A DNA stretch of 64,000 nucleotides from Cristatella mucedo. Its lineage: Eukaryota; Bryozoa; Phylactolaemata; Cristatellidae. The translations under genes were made by a program, and so were the position numbers. The number at the start of each line of letters is the position of its first letter. The first letter of the stretch is position 1. The notes under the pieces were generated by a model. The model made no database searches. It was not told the origin of the DNA and was given only the letters and a program-made list of their open reading frames with translations. Shown here piece by piece: positions 57,201 through 64,000 of this stretch. Where the stretch lies: contig WPIO01000037.1 of assembly GCA_009760855.2 (NCBI GenBank), positions 3,308,501 through 3,372,500 of the forward strand. Direction: 5' to 3'.

Positions 57201-57808
57201 GGTCGATACCATTTTCAGAAATAAGGTCGTTTATTACTAGAGGTTTATTGCACATTGAGCGAGGATTCCAAAGGCAAGCGTTAAGTCTGGCCGATTGGGT
57301 TACAACAGGCCTGATGACCACTAAGTTTGAGAGATTTACAGTGACGCATGCGGGGGAGCGTGCTAAGCGGTTCGAGACAATGCTAGGAATACCAAACGAG
57401 CGGCGTCTAAGCTGGCGGTTCGGCTGCTGCGGCTACGGGGTGCTTTCCTTTTGTTAATGCATAGTTCATGAATCTTAGCAACAACATTAATATCTAGGAA
57501 TGCATTTGATATACGATGACGAAGCGATAGCAGCTGCTGACGACCATAACTAACAAGTAGGTTACTAGCCGCCGGCGTAGCTAATGCAGCCGCCGGTGTG
57601 GGAGACCCAGCAGCCCGAAGCGATAAGCGTTTAGATGTCCGTAGGCACGTAATTTCTTACGCGCTACGGTCAAAAAACAATCAGAATAACTTTAAACAGG
57701 TCTTAGCTGCATCGTTTCCGTATACGATGTTCGCAAGAACTTCGGTTTTCGGAAGAATTCTGCATCGAACAAGAACGCACGTTAGAGCGCTCTATGTCAG
57801 GAGGCGAG
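54219..57808 (-). mobile_element. Nearly complete L2/CR1-like LINE
   Basis: A 3.6-kb element: a 5' region of about 370-490 bp (57808-57322), one long ORF, a 3' UTR of about 180 bp, a stem-loop (AAAGCGCCTAGAAAGAG / CTCTGAGGGCGCTTT) and an (ATT)-type tail. Flanks AACGTCTT (54211-54218) and AATGTCTT (57809-57816) differ at one of eight bases, a plausible target duplication. The site lies in the hAT transposase gene. It is the longest and best preserved copy in the window and matches the young subfamily seen at 22689 and 46105. Confidence 0.9.
54481..57321 (-). CDS. LINE ORF: endonuclease and reverse transcriptase
   Basis: 946 codons without a stop. Residues 1-230: apurinic-type endonuclease (WNPRSM, LTETWL, VVYRPPG, MGDFNVHFDN, SDHMQISF). 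Residues about 480-760: reverse transcriptase (NYRPVSLLPLLSKTLERVV, FRANHSTESAL, LDLSAAFDTIDH, YGVPQGSVLGPVLF, FYADDTQLYL with the catalytic YADD). The C-terminal region has HWLPVKQRIDFKVL and KAWNSLPTC. These features place it in the L2/CR1 group of non-LTR elements. The frame is open upstream to a TAG near 57440, but there is no ATG in that part; the first in-frame ATG is inside the endonuclease (RSM), so the real start is unclear. A 2-bp loss (GTGTGT to GTGT near 54491) removes about the last 12 residues found in other copies and replaces them with Pro-Ile-stop. Confidence 0.92.
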   Translation of the reverse strand: MVIRPVVTQSARLNACLWNPRSMCNKPLVINDLISENGIDLLALTETWLKSINCPTIKDATPSGFTFFHTPRSIKTGGGVAIIVHSKFNFKPFAVPSKQSFESIVLVSPENKLPIVAVVYRPPGTKSSFISDFSDLISILCAINRSFLVMGDFNVHFDNLSDAFSTEFRTLPDSLSLVAHVHGPTHIKGHTLDQIFSYNCTLSSPVITKSCLSDHMQISFNLQCVPTFSSKITCESRNLKTLDIDAVRARISASPLLLSPPSDLSSLVDCYNTTLADTLDEFAPLTKRTVRPRPDGLWFTTDIKLAKSTKRKLEKAYKRSGLTVHRQAYEDYCRSYQSILAKAKSSFYRNIVESQMHNPKMLMSTINHLLNRSQVSSLPDDPCDDLADRFSRFFVQKIDKIRESIPAMTTFPLECCSSVPGCTSMSAFKQVTSDVVLKLVSQSKKTTSPLDPIPTVLLLRCIDLLLPCITNIINMSLASGQVPAPFKKAVVRPLLKKATLDQENLSNYRPVSLLPLLSKTLERVVADQLNSYIETSHLASKFQSGFRANHSTESALLRVYNDLLRNADMGRVSLLVLLDLSAAFDTIDHKVLLERLSSRLGITGTALQWFRSYLSGRLQSVDVNGQRSSEVPLKYGVPQGSVLGPVLFTVYTLPLADVIAKHNLGFHFYADDTQLYLCFDPSQPSSTSNSLNSLAECIDDIRSWMAANFLKLNDDKTNLLVMGKPSVIQKLERLTFKIGSAIIFPVESARNLGVIFQSDLSLDDHISSTVKSAYFQLHNIAKIRACLDKDTTSKLVHAFVTSRLDFCNSLLTGLPACAIRRLQMVQNSAARLVCRERRSCHITPLLADLHWLPVKQRIDFKVLSLTFRSLHSMAPAYLSDILPHQAKHRTTRFSESNSLEIPRTNLKSFGDRAFSSYAPKAWNSLPTCIRTSPDLTTFKRNLKTPI

Positions 57809-58480
57809 AATGTCTTCTTCTAATGTACCATTGCTGATCACTTCCAAGTCCGTAGCTGCTTCAAAGTTATCCATTTCGTCAATATCGTCACTATCCAGGC
57901 TTAAATCGCCCATCTCAGAACTCTTTGTGTCACATACTTCAAGGTGCACACCGTGGTTTAAGCAGAACTGTCCGATGGCATCGATGCGGCTAACGCATTT
58001 CTTATTTACTGCAGCGCCGTCCTGAGTAGATCCCACCAAATCCCTCTTCACGGTTATTCCAAAAACGCTCAAATGTTGTTTTCATTGATACGATCATATC
58101 GAGAGCAGTGCACGAACCAAGTATGCAAACAAGACAAGTCTTGATTGTTGTTTTATCACCACAATCACGAATATTGTCTCCGAAGAATCAACGTTCTCCA
58201 ACGGTTGGGTATTCACCCAGTCATGCTAAACTTAACTCCACTCTCAAGCTTTCCCTCGATGTCGTCAATCTTTTGTTTATCTTTTCTTCGTAATCATCAT
58301 GCACCAGCTTCATGACATCACTTTCGTTCGCAGGAAGTTTGAATCCGTCCTGTGAGATTGATAGCCATATGCACTTGTTTCTAGCGATAGCTCTAATCGA
58401 TATACCAGCAGAAGCCAGATCGGTAACAATGTCCTTCAGACACTTTCGCCCAAGAAATCGGTAATCATTTTTGTTCTCTT
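57797..58480 (-). pseudogene. hAT transposase, N-terminal and central part
   Basis: On the minus strand a segment with LASAGISIRAIARNKCIW, GFKLPANESDVMKLVHDDYE and KRLTTSRESL matches the hAT region before the first catalytic Asp. After frame changes, 58072-57797 reads LVGSTQDGAAVNKK and FCLNHGVHLEVCDT, the DGA(S/A)V and HGIHLAVCD motifs, followed by an acidic loop. It is cut at 57808 by the LINE and continues at 54218. Confidence 0.8.
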
Positions 58481-58486
58481 ATTGTT

Positions 58487-59395
58487 AATGATAATAATAA
58501 TAATAATGCACTTGATAAAGCGCCCTCGGAGAACCCAGTCTCTTTCTAGGCGCTAGACATTTGCTGCAAAGGGAAACGCGATTGAATGGTGAGTAATATC
58601 ATGCTTAATAAAACAACATGAATAACGTGGTTAGGGGCTGACATGCACAGGGTCAGCATGCAAATGTGGTTAGTGGCCGCATGCACAGTGTCAGCACGCA
58701 TAAGCACATCAAGGACGAATCACCGGAACCCACTAAATGCTGTCCTAAATAGGTGTTTTTAGGTTCTTTTTAAATGAGGTCAGGTCAGAGGATGTTCTGA
58801 CGCAGCTCGGGAGTGAGTTCCAGGCTTTGGGAGCATACGAACTAAATGCACGGTCTCCAAAGGATTTGAGGTTTGTACAAGGTATTGGTAGACTATTGGA
58901 TTCCGAAAAGCGGGTGGTACGATGCTTGGCCTCGTGGGGAAGTAGATCTGAGATACAGGCTGGAGCCAAAGAATGAAGTGACCTAAAAGTGTGCGACAAA
59001 ACCTTAAAGTCGATCCGTTGCTTGACTGGTAGCCAGTGCAGGTCGGCGAGAAGTGGAGTGATGTGGCAACTACAAAGCTCACGACAAACAAGCCTAGCTG
59101 CAGATTTTTGCACCATCTGTAATCGCCTGATTGCACATGCCGGTAGGCCAGCAAGCAGTGAGTTACAGAAGTCAAGACGGGATGTCACGAAAGCATGGAC
59201 CAACTTGGACGCGGTATCCTTATCTAAACAAGCCCGAATTTTAGCAACGTTATGAAGCTGAAAATAGGCAGATTTGACTGTGGAGCTGAAGTGGTCGTCT
59301 AACGAGAGGTCACTTTGGAACATGACACCTAGATTTCGTGCTGATTCAACAGGAGATATGCTGGCAGAGCCAATTTTGAGCGTCAGCCTTTCCGA
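58487..59395 (-). mobile_element. 5'-truncated LINE copy in the hAT element
   Basis: Runs from the (AAT)n tail and stem-loop (with GCGCTAGACATTTGC) to about CAGCCTTTCC. 192 codons of the ORF end (58745-59323) are open and terminate in KTPI-stop like the copy at 54481. Protein and UTR details otherwise match the older subfamily seen at 23490-24860 (LPIPCTNLKSFGDRAFSS, SDLLPHEAKHRTT). Confidence 0.88.
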
Positions 59396-59429
59396 ATTTC
59401 TTAATTCACGGGCTCTTCCTTAGATGTAC

Positions 59430-59600
59430 ACCCTCCAGCAGAGTTATCAAAATCAATTCCATGTATTTTCAGACGATTCTTCAACATTATCGTGGAGTTG
59501 ACAGAATATTTGATGACTTTATTGCATCGTCTTTCACACTGACCTTCATGCTCTTCTGTAATTGGATTCTTTCATTGTTCGGTGAATCCTTAAACTGAAT
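59430..59600 (-). pseudogene. hAT transposase, BED zinc finger
   Basis: Reads GQCERRCNKVIKYSVNSTIM then LKNRLKIHGIDFDN. This matches the BED finger order C..C, basic stretch, S-G/V-N-ST, L..H/R-LK..HGI, with the first zinc-binding His replaced by Asn-Arg and one Cys shifted by an inserted residue. It is followed by a stop. It lies at the N-terminal side of the other hAT pieces, as expected. Confidence 0.68.
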
Positions 59601-59909
59601 ATATGACTGAAAAGATCATCGATATTTGTTTGTGCCGAAAAGTAAATTTAATTATCCTACTTAATTTTTGCAAAATTGTATTTATTTTAGCTGTTGGTCT
59701 GTTTGATACAATCATCATAATAACACGTTCAAAAGAAATTTTTTAAACTTGTTTTCCGTTACATATTTCACGTCCATAATTAACGTTGGCTTCAGTTGTA
59801 GTCTCTTTTTGTCAAATATTTGGTTAGAAACAGTAAAATAGAAAAAGCAGCTGTCTACTGTTTTTTCTTCATTTTTGGCTGAAAAACAGCCGTTTTACTG
59901 TCAGTGTTA

Positions 59910-60205
59910 CGAAGTTACCAGAAACCGCAATTCCCTCCCTAGGCGTACGGGGCTGCATCTGCAAGCTAACCAGCGTTAGCCGACGGTAGAACGGTCAGCA
60001 TGGCTTGTAGGGCTTTAACTAGATGCAGAAAAAGGAAGACCAGCATGTGGGATCGTACACAGTTGACCTCTCGTCCACAAGACGACGAGCATAAGAGGGC
60101 ACATGAGAGGGCGCAAGGCAATCTCGTGAGGAGCGAGTCCTACAGCGAGCGGTGCAAGTTGAGGCCAACCTAGCAAGGCATACTATCTAGCTTTTGGGCT
60201 TTAAC
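59910..60205. other. Unique-looking stretch, nothing recognised
   Basis: No supported feature. Confidence 0.4.
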
Positions 60206-60206
60206 A

Positions 60207-60750
60207 ACATTTCTTAAATTAAATGACGATACAACCAGCTTACTAGTTATGGGCAAACCAGGTGTGATTCAAAAATTGGAAAGGTTGATGCTCACTATCA
60301 GCTCTGCCAGCATATCTGCTGTTGAATATGCACGAAATCTAGGTGTTCTGTTGCAAAGTCACCTTTCAATAGACGACCACATCAGCTCCGTAGTCAAGCC
60401 TGCCTACCACACCTAAATTGGTCCATGCATTTGTGACATCTTCTGTAACTCACTGCTTGCTGGTCTACCGGCGTGTGCAATTAGACGCTTACAGTTGGTG
60501 CAAAACTCTGTGGCTAGGCTTGTCTGTCGTGAGCGGTGCAATTGCCACATCACACCACTTCTCGCCCACCTGCACTGGCTACCAATCAAGCAGTGTATCG
60601 ACTTCAAGGTTCTGTCACTGACTTTTAGGTTCCTCCATTCTCTGTCTCCAGCTCACCTATCAGATCTACTCCCCCCCACCACCAAGCTAAACATCATACC
60701 ACCCGTTTTCTGAATCAATTTGTTTATCACCGCACTAACCGTTTAACACC
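60207..60750 (+). mobile_element. LINE fragment, plus strand
   Basis: Corresponds to the RT C-terminal region (ATTAAATGACGATACAACC, ACTAGTTATGGGCAAACC) up to CCACCCGTTTTCTGAATC. About 85 bp of the consensus are deleted near 60412. No 3' UTR or tail. The ORF is broken. Confidence 0.82.
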
Positions 60751-60982
60751 TGCATGCCCCAGATGCAGCTGCCGCGGCCACTCGACATCGCTGAGAAAAC
60801 ATGCCGGGAAGGTCAACTGTGTGTCAAAGCCACGCGAGCAAGCGATCGTCGAGCAGCCAGTTCACACGGCTGGCCCATCTGAATCATCGCGTCCTTCAAA
60901 CACCTTTCAGCGCACACGTGTCGGGATGCTCGGGAATCAACCGCGGCGCACGGAGTAAGAGACATCCTCGAGTAAGAGACAC

Positions 60983-61070
60983 CGGCGGCCGCGCTCGAGG
61001 TAAATGATGAGCCAAGCGGCGCCAGCATCGTCAACAACGCGGTAGTGCACGCTAGCATTGCTAACCTCAT
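60983..61070 (-). CDS. Possible first exon with a signal peptide
   Basis: The minus-strand ATG at 61070-61068, with A at -3 (GAAAATGAG), opens MRLAMLACTTALLTMLAP followed by LGSSFTSSAAA, a convincing signal peptide. A possible donor GCCGCCG|GTGTCT gives phase 1. The donor is weak and no second exon is assigned, so this could be chance. Confidence 0.3.
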
Positions 61071-61079
61071 TTTCTTCCA

Positions 61080-62680
61080 CTTAGCAGCGAACAAACACGA
61101 CTGCAGCTCAGCGGCTGCCCGGCTAAATAGCTGAGTCTCAGCGGCAGCAAGAAGCCAAGCAAAACTGGAGGACAAATCACCACTTCACGTAGCGCTAAAG
61201 CATCTACCTTTCCTGAGCTTCCTGAACTCAAGCTCTAGGACGATCACCGGTTGATCGCCTTTTGACTGCTACACAATACACACAGCTATACTCCCTTTGC
61301 CTAGGCTTACCATAGGAACTGGCCAAGTGAAGGCAACAAGAGCGCGTGCAGAAGAAACAGCTTCTTGTCTCCAATTTTTCGTGATCTCTCCTATCGCTGG
61401 TGTGATGACCCACTTTCGAGAAGCCGGAAATGCAGCACGTTTGAGCATGCACGGCAAGGACGAGTGCACCCTCGCCCCTGTCACTGGGCATCACGATCGA
61501 GGAACATACAGCCTGAGCTGCACCGGAGAGCTCTCTTCGGAGCACTCAGAGCCACACAGTGGCTTCCAGCATGCGCGTGCCCCATTTCACATAATTCACT
61601 TGAAGTTTGGGCCAATGCGGCCGTCATTTGCATACTCCTCGGCTGTCTTGGATTTTTTTTTACCTTGTAGGAATGTCAGTAAAACAAGCTCAGCTACACG
61701 CCGGCAAGAAGGCCCTCCCGGAAGGTCGTGCCATCCTAAGGTCGTGCTTGCCTTGCTGTGGCCAATCGACCCAACACGAAAGTCGGCAAGCCTCAGGAGG
61801 GGGTGGGGTCAGTCAGTCCCAGCAGTGAATCGGGGGGGGGGGGGAGGAGAAAAGAGGGGGTGAGGGGGATGAGGAAGGGGTGGGGTAAGGGAAGGAGGAG
61901 CCAGAACCATTGCGCGACCACGATTCAGCCAGGCGTAGCAGGCACTGCAAAATTCAGATGGTTTTGAACGAACCACTTATTCGCACGTGCCTCAGCAGGG
62001 TAGAGTATAAGGACAGAGCAGTGAGCGTCCGATAACCAAGTGTGTGCACTATTGAAAACAAGTGCCAAACGACGAGTGACAAACGCTCAAGCTGCAATAT
62101 AGCGGCACGTCTGACCAAGCCGCGTGAGCTTGTGCAACAGAGCAGCGCCAGCAGAGTGCAGCACACAAGTCTCAGCTAGCGCAGATGGTGACAAACGTTA
62201 AAACCCGCAGTATGCAGGCCTGCTGCTAGACAGAGGGCAGTCTCTAAGGAGAGACACTCGAGACGTTTGCGCAAAGGAACGCAAAAGCTCGTGATGTGAA
62301 TAGAAATATAAAGCCACAAAACATGAAACCGCACAGGCAGGCAGAAACACAGCAACAGGTAGGACAGACAAATAGAAGTAGGGAAGAGAGATAAAAAAAA
62401 ACCTGAGCCGATGTGTCAGTGAAATCGAGACGGCAGGGATGATTGACAAAAGAGGACCCCGCCCCCAGTGTAAACGCTACAGCCTAATAAGAGGAATGCA
62501 GACAGACAGAGATCCATGCTGCTGCAGGACGCTTTCTGACGAACGTGTGGCCACGTGCCTGGTGGAAGTGGGATTTGCGAGCCACAAGGCATTCGGTCGG
62601 TAACTGACAGCTCGGAACTGACTCTGCTTACCATTGATGTTCCAAGCGGCGGCAGCACAAGCAGCAGCAGCCACTGCCAC
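61080..62680. other. Stretch without a supported gene
   Basis: Open frames of 70-190 codons on both strands lack motifs and splice partners. A G12 run lies near 61830. Confidence 0.4.
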
Positions 62681-62682
62681 TT

Positions 62683-62742
<60 letters not shown>
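62683..62742. repeat. (CT)n microsatellite
   Basis: About 29 CT units. Confidence 0.97.
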
Positions 62743-62747
<5 letters not shown>

Positions 62748-63053
62748 CGAACGGCCACCCACACCGTGGAGCACCCCGGTCGGCGGTAGCACGTGGCTTG
62801 GCGACACGGCAAGCAGTCAGAGGCAGTGCACACTGTGAAGTAGGAAGGCAAAGCGGCTAACTAGTCTCGCGAAGCACACACGCGACGGAACGCCACCGCT
62901 ACGTCGGCAGCTGCCGAAAGTCATCAGGAAACCGGAAACGCTTCACCAGACAGTGTGCCCCACGCGAGCACGCACACCCGGCTCCGGGGCACGACTACTT
63001 AAGGTTAATGGCACAGCAGGGCTGCGCAGGCGCTGCACAGCTGCAGCGTTTAC

Positions 63054-63074
63054 CTTCAGCAAGCGATTTGATTC
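63054..63074 (-). CDS. Possible 21-bp microexon
   Basis: On the minus strand TTGTACATTTTAG precedes, and GTAAAC follows, seven codons reading ESNRLLK in phase 0. This is the phase left by the exon at 63350-63541. Very short exons of this kind occur in neuronal and membrane-protein genes, but a 21-bp match can arise by chance. Confidence 0.3.
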
Positions 63075-63349
63075 CTAAAATGTACAATCGACGGCGCCGT
63101 GCACGTACAGGCGGCATGCGAAACGGGGCCCTTTACAGAAGGGCCCAAAGAGGGAGGCAAGCAGAGGAAGGCAAGAGGCAACAGAGACCCGGCCAGGTGG
63201 GCAGGCGACGCGGGCAGGCGGGCCAGGCAGGCGGGCCAGGCAGGCGGGCCAGGCAGGCAGGCCAGGGGGGCAAGCAGACGACGTGTCGCCTCGTTGCGGC
63301 CAGCTGCCGAAAGAAGGAAGGACCAGCGGCGATCCGACGATGCACACAC

Positions 63350-63541
63350 CTCCTCGGCGTCGGCCGGATTGTACACTGCCGCACGATCGTCGGTCGGCCC
63401 GTCGTAGTTGACGTTGGAGAGGTGCGCCGGCGCCCGCCTCTGGTTCTTCAGCAGGCGCTGGAACAGTGGCTCAATGACGACCAGGAACAGAGCGTAGACG
63501 AAGAGCATTGCCATCACGACGATCATAAAGATGATCACCAC
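63350..63541 (-). CDS. Exon for a single-pass membrane protein, family unknown
   Basis: A 192-bp minus-strand exon, phase 0 at both ends. Acceptor CGACGTCTTTTAG|GTG, donor GAGGAG|GTGTGT. It encodes a hydrophobic helix (VVIIFMIVVMAMLFVYALFL), then VVIEPLFQRLLKNQRRAP, a basic segment, and a polar tail with NVNYDGPTDDR and AVYNPADAEE. It reads as a transmembrane helix with a short, probably cytoplasmic tail carrying two Tyr. I do not recognise the family. An upstream exon should lie beyond 63541. Confidence 0.55.
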
Positions 63542-63684
63542 CTAAAAGACGTCGACCGCTAGGACTATCTGAACGGCTGAGAGCGAGGCACTCCCGCGCA
63601 CAGAAAGGCAAAGCGTGAGCCGAGTGCAAGCAAGGAGCCAAGTGGCGTCGCCTGAGTCCCGAGAAAGCACGAAAATGACAATGC

Positions 63685-63960
63685 CAATAAGACGTTTGCA
63701 TAGAAGATGCTCTCGAAGGACTCGATCTCTATACGGGAGTGTTACCTATGCTGCAAGGGAAAGTGAGTCAATACGGTCAGGGATAACGTGCACACTCGGT
63801 CAAGTGGAAACTCGACTGGGAAAGATATCGAACAGTGCAAGACGTGCATTTCGTCATCTGCACGATGCCATCTGTCGGAGCGGTCCATGCAGCACTTCAC
63901 TGTCTGGTAATAGTGCAAGACAAAGACAGATAAAGCAGAGCACCTGTGAACAGCTGGTGC
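63685..63960 (-). mobile_element. Old LINE 3' end relic
   Basis: CGAAGGACTCGATCTCTATAC and GTTACCTATGCTGCAAGGG AAAG keep the order of the stem-loop and the following 3' UTR of reverse-strand LINEs; the rest to about 63960 is a distant match. No coding sequence is readable. Confidence 0.55.
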
Positions 63961-64000
63961 ATGAGTGAAACAATGTCGAAATTCCGCAACGGCGCAGCAC

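Larger units (their letters stand above)
53190..59905 (-). mobile_element. Decayed hAT transposon carrying two LINE insertions
   Basis: Pieces of one hAT transposase read in order on the minus strand: a BED zinc finger (about 59560-59440), the N-terminal region (about 58460-58230), the DGA and HGVHLEVCD motifs (58040-57900), and the C-terminal region (54210-53624). LINEs at 58487-59395 and 54219-57808 separate them. The ends have subterminal hairpins: AAACAGCTATTT ... AAATAGCTGTTT at the left and GGCTGTTTTTCAGCC at the right. Exact termini and the 8-bp target duplication were not resolved. With the LINEs removed it would be about 2.2 kb, a normal hAT size. Confidence 0.8.

Noticed and set aside
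57125-57457. Plus-strand frames over the LINE and other LINE copies (for example 54725-54991, 58989-59255)
   Set aside because: They are antisense shadows of the LINE ORF.
53190-59905. One large host gene with BED finger and long introns
   Set aside because: The interruptions are LINEs with tails and duplicated flanks, the transposase pieces carry stops and frameshifts, and no splice sites occur at their borders.
60813-61175. 120-codon minus-strand frame as a whole gene
   Set aside because: Only the internal signal-peptide-like part from 61070 is plausible. The N-terminal and C-terminal parts have no features and probably lie outside any exon.

Overview
This window looks like nuclear DNA from an invertebrate metazoan. 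There are no bacterial-style gene arrays. Instead there are short exons bounded by GT/AG splice signals, many copies of one L2/CR1-like LINE, tRNA-derived SINEs, a decayed hAT transposon, and long (TA)n, (CA)n, (CT)n and (GA)n tracts. I cannot name the species. About half of the window shows no recognisable coding content. Almost all long open frames here are microsatellite, minisatellite or transposon sequence.

The main host gene I can support lies on the minus strand and runs from about 41.7 kb down to at least 10.87 kb. Read 5' to 3', it has a CpG-rich candidate promoter (about 41.56-42.26 kb), a signal-peptide exon (41488-41560), two exons that together make one C-type lectin domain (38953-39252 and 37038-37193), four Ser/Thr/Ala-rich stalk exons (31378-31602, 27833-28144, 21701-21868, 18791-19120), a transmembrane exon (16749-16845) and a basic juxtamembrane exon (10872-10938). 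Every junction from exon 1 to the transmembrane exon is phase 1, and the next junction is phase 2 on both sides. The exons therefore fit together as one type I membrane receptor with an N-terminal lectin domain and a mucin-like stalk. The juxtamembrane segment resembles the start of the cytoplasmic part of receptor tyrosine phosphatases, but no catalytic exon was found and the gene probably continues past position 1.

A second minus-strand gene is suggested at the right end by a transmembrane exon (63350-63541), a possible 21-bp microexon (63054-63074) and perhaps the terminal exon at 50671-50832. All of their readable junctions are phase 0. A separate weak signal-peptide exon lies at 60983-61070.

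Mobile DNA dominates the rest. One nearly intact LINE (54219-57808) has endonuclease and reverse-transcriptase domains. It sits inside a hAT transposon (about 53.19-59.9 kb) that also carries a second LINE copy. At 22.36-24.99 kb a short hAT-type element holds a LINE, flanked by a perfect 16-bp target duplication, and that LINE holds another LINE. Further nests are at 2.9 kb and 45.1-46.0 kb. Two tRNA-derived SINE families are present, and the first shares the LINE's 3' stem-loop. At 0.8-1.65 kb there is a broken copy of an ORF family common in invertebrate genomes for which I know no name. Several minisatellites (17, 19, 19, 22, 35 and 47 bp units) complete the window.
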